A stretch of DNA of 64,000 nucleotides from Acidobacteriota bacterium (GCA_009691245.1 SHUM01000007.1:1-64000), one strand, 5' to 3'; positions 42,418 to 50,797 are shown, numbered from the stretch's first letter. Translations and numbers: made by a program. The notes: generated by a model not told the origin, from the letters alone.

Positions 42418-43598
42418 TTACTTCACGGCCATTTTGTAGGCTTTGCGATAGTTGGCGTATGCCCCCTTGAAGTCACCAGCAGCCTTGGCAGCGTCTCCTT
42501 GCAGGAGGAATGACTGAGCCTGGCCGGCGTTTCCACCCGCCGCCTCGATATTGGCGATGGTCTGCGCCACAATGGTCCGCACGAGGTTCAAATAGCCGCC
42601 GTTGGCCGTGGGCGTAACGAATAGCGCGACGTATACGGCGTTGTCGGGTTGCGCCAGGTCGGCCTCGATCTGCGTGCGCAGCACCAGGTCTCTGACCTCA
42701 TTCTTATTGGCGTTGGCCAAGATGTTGGCGGTATTGGCGTCGTCATTGTTAATGATTAATGTTCGATTGGCGTTGTCGTTGTTGACGATGGTCGTGCGAT
42801 TGGCATTATCGTTGTTCACAATCGTGGTCCGGTTGGCATCATCATTGGCGATGATGGCCGTCTTGTTGGAGTTATCGTTATTGATGATGGAGGTCTTGTT
42901 GGTGTTGTCGTTGGCTACGCTCGATTCCAGGTCCGTGTGCAGATGGCCCAGCCGTCCGTAGGTGGCCGACATCTCCGCCGCATCAATCTTGTCCGTGCAG
43001 AAATGCAGCGCGTAGTTCACGATCTTCGCCGTCAGATAGACTGGTCCGTGATAATACATAAAGTGCTGGTATTGGCGCCAAAGCCCGCGACCACTGCCAC
43101 CTGTCCGCAGCCACGGCTGGCTACATCACGAACCGTTTCCGCTGCAAATAAGACAATGTCAGCCGCATCAATGGCCGTTTCCGACGTCCGCGTGCTGCCG
43201 CAGGAGGGATACTCCGCGTTGGGAAACCCCGCCAAGGACGAGATATTCAAATCTCCGGACATCGTCGAGGAGAGAACGTCATCCTGCGCATTTAATTCTC
43301 TACGCATGGTTCGGGCGGCGGCATTCAAGGCGCCTGTATCGGGCATGGCATTGCGCAGCACGTCCAGATCCGCCGTCGAAAGCAGACGAACCTGGTCCTC
43401 TAGCTTACTGAAGTCTTCAACTTGCTTGGTCATGCCCGCTGAAGCGGCCAGCTCGCCGTTCACTTGCACAAAATTGAGCAGGTCCAGACGCACCTGTTCC
43501 GGGTTGGAAGGGCTGCCGGCCTGCGCGAAGCTGCGCGTGGCGGAGTTCGCCACTAATAATCCGGCTAACAACAGCATTCGACTTACTTTGTTTTGCAT
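42418..43598 (-). pseudogene. Exported protein with 11-residue repeats, split by a single-base frameshift
   Basis: Two overlapping frames form one gene. The 5' frame (43598 to 43032) has AGAGGA before its ATG, a signal peptide (MLLLAGLLVANSATRSFAQA) and 188 residues ending TDQSI. The 3' frame resumes at VYLTAKIVNYALHFC and runs to 42418. Restoring one G between bases 43040 and 43041 joins them as TDQVYLTAK without loss, giving about 393 residues. The middle holds seven 11-residue repeats (228-304), the end a helical, TPR-like segment. The protein is not recognised. The frameshift may be a mutation, a sequencing error or programmed. Confidence 0.75.
42688..42918 (-). repeat. Seven in-frame 33-base repeats encoding hendecads
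   Basis: Seven consecutive units of 11 residues, for example VNNDNANRTTI, IANDDANRTTI and INNDNSNKTAI. The consensus is hydrophobic-(A/N)-N-D-(N/D)-x-N-(K/R)-T-x-I. A pair of aliphatic residues recurs every 11 residues, as in hendecad coiled coils. The first and last units are most diverged. Confidence 0.88.
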
Positions 43599-44425
43599 GG
43601 TTTTCCTCTCTGAACGCTTATGGACAATGCTTTGGCCAGGATTTGAAATGTGGCGATCATTCGTGCTGGTTGGCCCTGCCGGTTGGCCGTGCCGGTAAGC
43701 ACGATGCGCCGGTGTGTTTCAGCAAGGAGAGCAACCCTTGAGCAAGGTTTCCCTACATGCATGAATCGATGATCAGGCGGTACTTCCACTCAGGTAGCAT
43801 ACGGCACTGGTTCTTGCCATTCAACGATCATGGGGTCTCAAAACGTAACTAGGACCATAGCCCTAGTACTCACAGGACCCATGCGATCCACAACCGCTCC
43901 GAAGCTCCCGCAATGCTCCATCCCGGTTCAGCCGCGCTTTGCCAGCCGCGTCATCCCGCCATCATGCCCTCCGGGCATGATGGTGAATAGCCGTAGGTCT
44001 CAACCAACGGAAACGATGTTGATTTTGAGGGTGGGGATGGTGCTGCGAAATTCGCAAGCGCCGGCGCTTCCGATGAAATTGCTGATTCCACCCAGTCCGC
44101 ATGTTGTGGCTGGCGCGGGCAGCCCTGGATCACTCCGGACTGGACAGTCGAGAATCGGATCGCAGGCGACTGCAAACGCCTCCGCTGCCGCGACAACTGT
44201 GAAAGTGGATACTTTGGTCACCGCCAACCAGTCCGCAGGTTTGTCGAGCGGTCCCAGCAACGGAATCGAGCCCGCTGACGGCGAGTTCTTTGCCTCGGCG
44301 TCACCAGCGAATGTGGTCAGCGACGCGGCGCGCACTTGACACGCAACCTAAACTAATCAAGAATCAAAAAGTTAGTCCCTACACCGCACGTTGCACGGAA
44401 TGCCGAAGGATGAGTCGAGGGAATA
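43599..44425. other. Region without a confident gene
   Basis: About 830 bases between the repeat-protein gene and the DUF350 gene. A plus-strand frame (43830-44339) and a minus-strand frame (44000-44335, GTG start, possible protein of 111 residues with several cysteines) are both open but lack a good ribosome site, signal peptide or recognisable domain. The minus-strand one could be a decayed gene. The promoter of the split repeat-protein gene should lie near 43600-43700. Confidence 0.5.
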
Positions 44426-44632
44426 ATGGACCTTGCGAATTACGCGTTGAGTATCATCATGTCGCTGGCTATCGGACTGGTAGGGCTTCTGGCCGCGTAC
44501 AAAATTTTCGATTGGTTGACTCCGGGACTTGATTTTCCGCAGGAGCTAGCAAAGGGCAATCTGGCGGTAGGAATATTCCTGGCAGGCCTGTTCATCGGCC
44601 TGGGACTGCTGTTAGGCAGCGCCATAAAATGA
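44426..44632 (+). CDS. DUF350 small membrane protein
   Basis: A 68-residue protein with two membrane segments (ALSIIMSLAIGLVGLLAAY and AVGIFLAGLFIGLGLLLG). The loop FDWLTPGLDFPQELAKGNLA matches the DUF350 pattern. The usual DUF350 protein has two such units; this has one. GAGGGAATA precedes the ATG. It lies 18 bases upstream of an NlpC/P60 gene and probably shares its transcript. Function unknown; DUF350 occurs near stress and envelope genes. Confidence 0.78.
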   Translation: MDLANYALSIIMSLAIGLVGLLAAYKIFDWLTPGLDFPQELAKGNLAVGIFLAGLFIGLGLLLGSAIK

Positions 44633-44650
44633 TCTGGGTGGAGTAATCAA

Positions 44651-45112
44651 ATGACGTCGTCACTCCTCATCTTTCTGATGCTGTTGCTGCCGACGCAGCA
44701 GGTTGAGCAACTCGGCGCCTGGGTGGATAAGAATATGGGCCGGCCTTACGTTTGGGGCGCAGCAGGGTACAAGAGCTACGATTGCTCCGGCCTGGTCTGG
44801 CGCATGTTGAGCGACAACGGTGTATACCTGAAGCGAACCACCGCTCGAAAACTATTTTTGTCTTTGAAAAAACTCCCGCCGGGCGAGACGCCTTCCTATG
44901 GGACGCTGATATTTTTCGATGACCTGAAGCACGTGGGCATCGTCATCGATTCGCAGAAGTTCTTCCACGCACAGTCCAGCAAGGGAACAAATATTTCCCA
45001 GCTATCCCAATTTTGGAAGCGCAAGGTGTACGGCTACCGTCAATTGCCCATGCCCGTCGTCAGCGGCAATTTCGAAAACACTTCAGAGCAACCCAGGAAC
45101 ACTACCCAATAA
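44651..45112 (+). CDS. NlpC/P60 family peptidase
   Basis: A 153-residue exported cysteine peptidase expected to cut peptidoglycan stem peptides. An N-terminal hydrophobic segment (LLIFLMLLLP) is followed directly by the catalytic domain: GRPYVWGAAGYKSYDCSG with the nucleophile cysteine, HVGIVI with the catalytic histidine and a third polar residue in FFHAQS. GGTGGAG lies before the ATG. It has no additional cell-wall binding domain. Confidence 0.88.
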   Translation: MTSSLLIFLMLLLPTQQVEQLGAWVDKNMGRPYVWGAAGYKSYDCSGLVWRMLSDNGVYLKRTTARKLFLSLKKLPPGETPSYGTLIFFDDLKHVGIVIDSQKFFHAQSSKGTNISQLSQFWKRKVYGYRQLPMPVVSGNFENTSEQPRNTTQ

Positions 45113-45241
45113 AGATTGAATTTTGGGATGAGCATTAGTGGACGAACTCAGAACGATTCCGCTTGGTTCAATACCGTAATCATTTTCACTGTCCGCTCTG
45201 TTCGCGTAAATCGCTAAAAAGGTTTGCCTGGTGTTTCCCCC

Positions 45242-45437
45242 TACAGCGATGACGCGACGGGCAACCAGCTCGGCGACGGCGGGCGTTACCTAAACTTACA
45301 ATGGCGAGGGGCAGCGCGTGAGGAAGAGTAGTGGCAAGCTGCGCTGCTACGGGTCGGGCGGCCCCTCTGGGGAAGTGGCTTTGGCGGAGAGCGATATGTC
45401 AGGCGCGCCCGGTCCTTCTTCAATCATCGCGGTCTGA
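45242..45437 (+). pseudogene. Remnant of an Rhs/YD-repeat protein gene
   Basis: Frame one from 45242 reads YSDDATGNQLGDGGRY. After a frameshift near 45290, frame two from 45297 reads YNGEGQRVRKSSGKLRCYGS and then GGPSGEVALAESDMSGAPG before a stop at 45435. This order (YDxxGNxL, YDGEGxRVxK, YGxxGxLAExDxxG) is the YD-repeat to core-boundary pattern of Rhs proteins. There is no start codon and no core or toxin region nearby. It looks like a decayed fragment. Confidence 0.7.
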
Positions 45438-45480
45438 TTGACTGATTCGTATGAGCAGATGCGAAGTCCCCAGGCGAAGA

Positions 45481-46368
45481 TTACGCGGGATCGCTGCCGG
45501 GGCTGTTCGCGACTCTGACATGGCTCGCAAGCTTGAGCACCTCAAGCAGGCGAATGAAGTACCACCCGATGTCTACCTGCCACCAGTGGCGCCCGAACTT
45601 CGCCGATACGATGGAGGAGTGGTGATTCCTATGCCAGTTCTCGCCCCAGCCAGCCATCTGCAACGGCCCCAGCCACCAGACGTTCTTGCTGGAGTCCTTT
45701 TCTCCGGAATAATTCAGGTGAGTAAGGCTGTTCACGAAACACTGCATGTGCAGCGAGTAGACCAGGCGAACGCCACCAATCCAGAAGAAAGCCTGCCAGC
45801 CCAGCGCCAAACCGCAGACGATGGAGACCAAAAGCAATGGGGTTTGCGCATACGTCCACATGCGGTGTGTGCCACGACTCAGTTCCGGACACCACTTCTG
45901 GCTATCAGCCGGGGTGGTTTGATACAACCAGCGCAAGTGTGCCCACCAGAATCCACCGTGCTTGGGGCTGGATATATCTTCGGGCATATCGGTAAAGGAG
46001 TGATGATGACGATGATAGGCAACCCAACTGGCCGGATGCCCTGAACCGTTAAACATGGCCCAGAAAATGAGCAGGTGCTCGATCACCGGGTGCACCTTCA
46101 CCGCGCGATGGGCCAGAGATCGGTGGTAGCCAACCGTCGTGCCCAGGCCACCGAGCGAAATCAAACCAACGCAAATCAAGATGATCGTAAGGCTGGGAGC
46201 CGGGTAGAACACGAGTCCAATGACAGCCAAGACGTGTATCAACACTATGTAGAGGAGTACGGCCTCCTTACCCCTGGCGGCCTTCCAAACCGGCATCTCC
46301 CAGGGCGCGCTCTGCTGGGACCGCGACTGATCCCCTCTCACAGTTTCAGATTGATCGAACAATTTCAC
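45481..46368 (-). CDS. Membrane fatty acyl-CoA (delta-9-type) desaturase
   Basis: A 295-residue di-iron desaturase that introduces a double bond into acyl chains. The histidine boxes HRSLAH, HRHHH and HRNHH are present in the correct order, with about four membrane segments between them. I choose the GTG at 46368 because AGGAG lies seven bases upstream; an ATG nine codons further up has no site. It stands alone between an Rhs remnant and a small basic protein gene. Confidence 0.88.
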   Translation of the reverse strand: MKLFDQSETVRGDQSRSQQSAPWEMPVWKAARGKEAVLLYIVLIHVLAVIGLVFYPAPSLTIILICVGLISLGGLGTTVGYHRSLAHRAVKVHPVIEHLLIFWAMFNGSGHPASWVAYHRHHHSFTDMPEDISSPKHGGFWWAHLRWLYQTTPADSQKWCPELSRGTHRMWTYAQTPLLLVSIVCGLALGWQAFFWIGGVRLVYSLHMQCFVNSLTHLNYSGEKDSSKNVWWLGPLQMAGWGENWHRNHHSSIVSAKFGRHWWQVDIGWYFIRLLEVLKLASHVRVANSPGSDPA

Positions 46369-46441
46369 TTCTCCGCTCCTCGTACAATTTCCCATGGACC
46401 CGAACTACGGCCCACTCAACAACAGTGGTGGGTCGGCCAGC

Positions 46442-46591
46442 CTAGACGGCTGCTGCTTTGCTCTTTCGAACTGACTTTGCCGCGACCGCTGGCGCCAGTG
46501 ATTTTCGTAGTTCCTGGACTGCCTTGCGCCGGAAAAGCTTGCGCTGCCGGCTGCGGTGGTACCGGGGCCTATTGCCGTTAAGTGCTGACAT
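46442..46591 (-). CDS. Small basic protein, 49 residues
   Basis: Begins MSALNGNRPRYHRSRQRKLF and is rich in Arg and Lys throughout, ending VRKSKAAAV. GAGGGAAA lies before the ATG. It has no membrane segment. Its charge would suit an RNA- or DNA-binding role, but no family is assigned. A longer in-frame start 30 codons upstream has no ribosome site. Confidence 0.5.
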   Translation of the reverse strand: MSALNGNRPRYHRSRQRKLFRRKAVQELRKSLAPAVAAKSVRKSKAAAV

Positions 46592-46699
46592 GATTTTTCC
46601 CTCACTTTCAGTTATCTGACAATTCGGTTGAATGCAGGATGTTTCTTCCGGAACTTTACCCACGGGCGGATCTTTACCCACGGGCAGAAACGAATCCGG

Positions 46700-47497
46700 T
46701 TATTTTTGTTCGCCGACAATCTGCAAATGCCGCGTCTCAGTTGAGGTTGCTGCCGCGTCGAGAGAGTTGAAATCGTACTCCAAATTTTTCGAGATCAGGC
46801 GATGCGGCCCCAGGATGCGGACTTTCGCCGTACCTTCCGTGCCTGTCTGCAGCCACATTCCCGCCACCTCGCTGTAGAGCAGCACGAGGCCCGCCTCTTT
46901 TACCCACCAGGAGGCCGCTTTTGCCGGCACTCCTTCAAAGCGATGAATTCTGTATGTGTTGGCATCCACCCAGATTTTCCCGCGCAGCAGATTCTTCTCA
47001 TTGCGCTTTGACAACATCTCCAGAATAAAACTGGGAGAACCATCGGTGGTCAGCTCACTGCTCAGAAATCTGAAATCGTAATTCGTCGTCGAGTAGTCGG
47101 TCTGCGTGTAATCCTTGGCAGACTCCACCTCGCTTTGCAGGATGCGGCGAACAATCCGCTCTCCGATCCCACCGCTACTCTGGCCAATCGAGAACTTCTT
47201 GAAATTGGGTGGAACGAAAGTGACTTCCACGCTGACTTCGGACTTAAGCTTTACTTCATCCTTGCCAAACATTTTGTAGTTGCGCGTGACCACATAGGGA
47301 CGAAAACCTGCCCGATTATCCGCCCGGGCCTGCGCCATACGAGCCACGATAGTTTCCGTGGGTGGAACTGCAATACCGCTTTGCGCCGATGCGCGGGGTG
47401 CCGTCAGAACCAAGGTGAGCAAAAGCATCCCTATGAAAATCTTCGGCGGAGCGATTGCGTCACACGTCCCAGCGCCATGTTGGTTCCTGTCGGCCAT
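46700..47497 (-). CDS. Exported LolA-like/outer-membrane lipoprotein-sorting family protein
   Basis: A 265-residue protein with an N-terminal signal (FIGMLLLTLVLTAPRASAQS). The body alternates strands in the manner of the LolA/MucB-RseB half-barrel: ARADNRAGFRPYVVTRNYKM, FRFLSSELTTDGSPSFILEM, GKIWVDANTYRIHRFEG, and a C-terminal strand set. The family carries lipoproteins or senses lipids in the periplasm; here the role is inferred only. A strong AAGGAG site lies before the ATG. Confidence 0.65.
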   Translation of the reverse strand: MADRNQHGAGTCDAIAPPKIFIGMLLLTLVLTAPRASAQSGIAVPPTETIVARMAQARADNRAGFRPYVVTRNYKMFGKDEVKLKSEVSVEVTFVPPNFKKFSIGQSSGGIGERIVRRILQSEVESAKDYTQTDYSTTNYDFRFLSSELTTDGSPSFILEMLSKRNEKNLLRGKIWVDANTYRIHRFEGVPAKAASWWVKEAGLVLLYSEVAGMWLQTGTEGTAKVRILGPHRLISKNLEYDFNSLDAAATSTETRHLQIVGEQK

Positions 47498-47801
47498 GAA
47501 CTCCTTATGAATCTTCTGTGCCGCCCCGCCAAATTTGCATTGGATCGTCTGGCTGTTAAGAATAATCTTACCGCAGCTCTTCTATCAGAAAACCTGCGGG
47601 GTAATCTGGCAGCTGAATTGGATCAGATAAACCAGTCCAGTAAAGAGGGAACGGAGCATCGCTAGGCTGTGGTGAAAAACTCTCACAATTTCAAATATAT
47701 CACTTTGAATGGCCCAGCAGTTGAGAATAAAGGGTAGGCTCCTGTTGCTGCAGAAAGTTACCTGAGGAAAAGCACCGGCCTGTTTGCAGGATAGTGTATC
47801 C
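47498..47801. other. Intergenic region upstream of the LolA-like gene
   Basis: About 300 bases that should contain the minus-strand promoter of the LolA-like gene. A short plus-strand frame (47507-47665) lacks a ribosome site and recognisable features, so it is not called. The region ends at a palindromic element. Confidence 0.4.
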
Positions 47802-47883
47802 GAGCCGCGACTGGAAGGAAGCCGTCACGTTTATCGAATATCATAGACCGCTGAACGGAACCGCTCCCGTTCCGTCGCGGCTC
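47802..47883. repeat. Palindromic element, GAGCCGCGAC family, copy 3
   Basis: The left arm GAGCCGCGACTGGAAGGAAG and the right arm CGCTCCCGTTCC-GTCGCGGCTC are imperfect reverse complements. It lies 13 bases past the stop of the barrel protein gene (47897, minus strand) and could act as its terminator. Related elements are at 13698, 14789 and 54538. Confidence 0.8.
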
Positions 47884-47896
47884 ATTTTCGGCAGCC

Positions 47897-48559
47897 TTAA
47901 AACTTCACGGCAACGCTGATCTGCGGGACGAAGTCGTGCAGCCATCCGCTCACCGTGGATGTGGCGGACGGAGCGAACAACTTGCGCGGGGGCTGCGTGA
48001 AATAGTCGCGGACGTCCAATTGCAATACGGTATTGCCGCGCAGAGTCCAGCGCACCCCGCCGCCCAGAGAGATGAGCGGCTTGGTTTCATTGGCTTTGCG
48101 CAGCAGCACAATGTTGCCGAGCGGCTGCGTCCGGGGCGGCGCGCCCGTGCCCTGATAGACCCGGCCGCCGGCGCCGATGGCGAAAAACGGGCGGTACTTC
48201 GTCTCCACCGGCTTGGTGTGAAACAGCAAATCGTAATGGAAGATGTGCGAATGCGCTGCTAGGCTCGCCGTCGCCGTATCGTTGCTGACCTGGTGCGCGC
48301 CCCAACGGTAGAGGTAACGAAATTCCCCGCTGATGTTGGAGTACATTTCATCGCGCAGAAAGAATCCGGCGGCGGTCGAGTTGCGCACGCCAGCCCGAGC
48401 GGTGGCGCCCGCGGTTGTTTCCCCTGGCAGTCCGCGGGTGAATCCGTAGCCGCCAATCGCGCCGATCGCAAAGTCTTCCGCATTGCCGCGCGCCGCCGCG
48501 CAGAGAATCATGATTATGACTACCACCGGCATCAGCCCGCGGGCCTTCAACATTCGCAT
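47897..48559 (-). CDS. Outer-membrane beta-barrel protein
   Basis: A 220-residue protein. A signal peptide (LMPVVVIIMILCAAARGNA) is followed by alternating strands such as FAIGAIGGYGFTRG, ISGEFRYLYRWGAHQ, YRPFFAIGAGGRVYQG, KPLISLGGGVRWTL and a C-terminal FVPQISVAVKF with terminal phenylalanine, as in small outer-membrane barrels. The ATG at 48559 has AAGGG seven bases before it. It is the last gene of the Tad pilus run (same strand), but whether it belongs to the pilus machinery is unknown. Confidence 0.75.
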   Translation of the reverse strand: MRMLKARGLMPVVVIIMILCAAARGNAEDFAIGAIGGYGFTRGLPGETTAGATARAGVRNSTAAGFFLRDEMYSNISGEFRYLYRWGAHQVSNDTATASLAAHSHIFHYDLLFHTKPVETKYRPFFAIGAGGRVYQGTGAPPRTQPLGNIVLLRKANETKPLISLGGGVRWTLRGNTVLQLDVRDYFTQPPRKLFAPSATSTVSGWLHDFVPQISVAVKF

Positions 48560-48609
48560 CCGAACACCCTTCTTCAATCAGAATTTTCCGACCAATCACA
48601 TCCGCCGAA

Positions 48610-48765
48610 CTACGACCAGTCATCCTTCGACTGCTTTTTCTTGCGCCGCATAATTATGATCACCACCATAACCAAAGCCAGCACTCCCGCCACGATCTGG
48701 ATGGTGCTGGTGGAGCCACCGCCCGCCTCGGGAGTCGCCTGCGCCAGTAAAAGTATCGGATTCAT
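48610..48765 (-). CDS. 51-residue single-pass membrane protein in the Tad locus
   Basis: Starts MNPILLLAQATPEAGGGS, then one membrane segment (IQIVAGVLALVMVVIIIM) and a strongly basic tail RRKKKQSKDDWS. A GAGGAGG site lies five to ten bases before the ATG. The gene is 25 bases past tadC and 51 bases before the barrel gene on the same strand. The topology suggests an inner-membrane protein with a cytoplasmic basic tail. No family recognised. A role with the pilus is inferred from position only. Confidence 0.72.
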   Translation of the reverse strand: MNPILLLAQATPEAGGGSTSTIQIVAGVLALVMVVIIIMRRKKKQSKDDWS

Positions 48766-48789
48766 GTCTTGCCTCCTCAAACGCTCCTG

Positions 48790-49704
48790 CTACAGGAGCT
48801 GAATATCCCGGAGGAAGGACAGCACTCCGGGGACTAGTACGACAACAAACAGCGCCGGCATGATGAACAGCACGATGGGGATGATCATCTTGACGGCCAC
48901 TTTATTAATCTTAGTCTCAATTTCCAGGCGGCGCTTGGAGCGCAACGAATCGGCGTAGATGCGCAACGCCTGCGACAGCCCGGTGCCGAATCGCTCAGCC
49001 TGCGCGATCATGCTGGAAAGTGAGCGGATGTCGGCCAGCCCGGTGCGCTGGGCCATGTGCTGAAAGGCCACGGCGCGCTGCTGCCCGGCCTGCACTTCCA
49101 AGGTCATCCAATGGAACTCATCGGCCAGTTCGGGATAAGCAAAACGTATCTCATCGCTGACGCGCGCAATGGCCTGATCGAGCGAGAGTCCCGCACCCAG
49201 CACGATGCTGAGCATGTCCGTGGTGTCCGGCAGCGCGCTGAGCAAACTCAGACGATGGCGGTTGCGGAGCATCTGCAAAATCTGATCGGGAATAAAGTAG
49301 CCCAGCACCAGCGCGCCCGCCAATCCGAGCAGCAGCATCGTAGCATCGCTCGAGCGCAGCAGCGCCCACGCCGAAAGCACCAGCGTCAGAGTCAGCGCAA
49401 GGGATCCCACGCCGTAGGCCTTCAGCGCCTCACGTCCCCGAATGCCCGCGCGCAGCAGCGCCAGTTCCGTGTCGCGGAACCAGCCGCGCCCGAACACGGT
49501 CCCGTAGGTGGCTTGCAGCAGCGTGTCCCAGAAATCGCCGCCGTGCGCGGCTCCGCCGCCACCGGAGATGGAAGATTCCTGCAACTCCTCCAGCCGCCGC
49601 TCCAGCGCATCATTCTTCGTGCTGAGATAGTAATGCACCGCCACCACCGTCAGCGTGGCCGCCGCCAGAGTACTCAGCAGGAATAGCAATCCCCAACCGG
49701 CCAT
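48790..49704 (-). CDS. tadC: Tad pilus platform protein TadC
   Basis: A 304-residue inner-membrane protein with one GspF domain. The N-terminal membrane segment (WGLLFLLSTLAAATLTVVAV) is followed by ALPDTTDMLSIVLGAGLSLDQAI and later MAQRTGLADIRSLSSMIAQAERFGTGL, both typical of TadC. Two C-terminal membrane segments end the protein. It pairs with TadB to form the pilus base. The ATG at 49704 has GAGG upstream. Confidence 0.93.
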   Translation of the reverse strand: MAGWGLLFLLSTLAAATLTVVAVHYYLSTKNDALERRLEELQESSISGGGGAAHGGDFWDTLLQATYGTVFGRGWFRDTELALLRAGIRGREALKAYGVGSLALTLTLVLSAWALLRSSDATMLLLGLAGALVLGYFIPDQILQMLRNRHRLSLLSALPDTTDMLSIVLGAGLSLDQAIARVSDEIRFAYPELADEFHWMTLEVQAGQQRAVAFQHMAQRTGLADIRSLSSMIAQAERFGTGLSQALRIYADSLRSKRRLEIETKINKVAVKMIIPIVLFIMPALFVVVLVPGVLSFLRDIQLL

Positions 49705-49735
49705 CAAAACAACCTCACTTCAGTCTCAAAACACC

Positions 49736-49823
49736 CGTTGTCATTCCGAGCGCAGTGAGGAATCTGCTTTTGCTTGGAGCACGCCCGAAAAGCAGGTTCC
49801 TCACTGCGCTCGGAATGACAACG
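49736..49823. repeat. Near-perfect palindrome, GTCATTCCGAGCGCAG type
   Basis: The left arm runs CGTTGTCATTCCGAGCGCAG and continues TGAGGAATCTGCTTTT; the right arm mirrors it, ending GCTCGGAATGACAACG. It lies between tadB and tadC. Closest relative in the window is the element at 40976. Confidence 0.9.
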
Positions 49824-49834
49824 AAAAGAGTTCA

Positions 49835-50797
49835 CTACAGCTTCACCGTGGAAATCTTGCGCACCACTAAAATACCGATCAACTCCGAGATCACGCCGTA
49901 GATCAGAAACTTCGATCCCAGCGGCGTGAGCCACAAGATGGAAATATATTCATATCGAATAAAATACGATACCACCGCCGTGAACACCGGCAGGCCGCAC
50001 AACATGCCGGCCGAGAATCGCTGCTGCGCCGTATGCGCGCGCAGACGCCCGCGCAGTTGCAGCCTTTCGCGGATCACCATCGAAAGGTTTTCCATCACCA
50101 TCACGATGTTCGCGCCGGTCTCGCGCTGCAGGATCACGCCGATCGAGAAGAAGCGCACGTCGAGCAACGGCACGCGATCACCGAAATTGTGAATGGCCTC
50201 TTCCACCGTCGAGCCCAGCGCGAGTTCCTCCACCAGCTTCTTGAATTCGCTCGCCAGCGGCTCGTGCGTTTCGTCGGCCAGCACCTGCATGCCACTGTGT
50301 ATGTTGTGCCCGGCGCGCATCGCCCGCGTGAACAGGTCGATGGCTTCTGGCAGCATCTCTTCGAGCTGCCTCATGCGGCGCTGCCGCCGAATCCAGATAT
50401 AGGCAAATGGGACCGAGGCCGCCGCGATCGCCAGCAGCACGCGGAAAATGGCGAAGGGGAGAAACTGCGCGGCCTCAGCCAGCAGAAAAACTCCGCCGAG
50501 CAGAACCACGCTGAAGGTAACCACGTTACCCGCGCGATAGTGGAGTTTGGCCTGATCGATGATCGCCTGCAGGCGGTTCATGATCTCGATGCGCCCGTAC
50601 AACTCATGCAGGCCAGTCGCGCCGCCGAGCCCCTGCTGCCGCAGCAACGATCTGGGACGCCGCCCTGTCGGCGAGCGCAACCCGCGCAGCCGCGACTCCA
50701 TCAGCCGCACCATGCGCCGCCGCGGTCCCCAGACAGCGATCTCCGCCGCGGCCAGGAAGGCCGTCGAGAAGATCAACAATGTGAGGATCGTCGTCAT
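49835..50797 (-). CDS. tadB: Tad pilus platform protein TadB
   Basis: A 320-residue GspF-domain membrane protein. Two early membrane segments are followed by MLPEAIDLFTRAMRAGHNIHSGMQVLA, characteristic of TadB, then LLDVRFFSIGVILQRETGANIVMVMENLS. I use the ATG at 50797 and disregard a TTG three codons upstream. It forms the inner-membrane base of the Flp pilus together with TadC. It follows the ATPase gene by 29 bases. Confidence 0.93.
   Translation of the reverse strand: MTTILTLLIFSTAFLAAAEIAVWGPRRRMVRLMESRLRGLRSPTGRRPRSLLRQQGLGGATGLHELYGRIEIMNRLQAIIDQAKLHYRAGNVVTFSVVLLGGVFLLAEAAQFLPFAIFRVLLAIAAASVPFAYIWIRRQRRMRQLEEMLPEAIDLFTRAMRAGHNIHSGMQVLADETHEPLASEFKKLVEELALGSTVEEAIHNFGDRVPLLDVRFFSIGVILQRETGANIVMVMENLSMVIRERLQLRGRLRAHTAQQRFSAGMLCGLPVFTAVVSYFIRYEYISILWLTPLGSKFLIYGVISELIGILVVRKISTVKL

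Noticed and set aside
42688-42918. Regular 33-base repeats resembling a CRISPR array
   Set aside because: The units are contiguous with no spacers, stay in frame within a protein and encode related 11-residue peptides.
42602-42961. Hydrophobic plus-strand frame antisense to the hendecad repeats
   Set aside because: The Leu/Val/Ser composition arises from reading Asn/Asp codons backwards; it is not a membrane protein.
43830-44339. Plus-strand frame of 169 codons
   Set aside because: No ribosome site, low-complexity composition and no domain; the opposite strand is also open.
47135-47665. Plus-strand frame overlapping the LolA-like gene
   Set aside because: It is antisense to a gene with a signal peptide and good ribosome site; the downstream part has no start signal.
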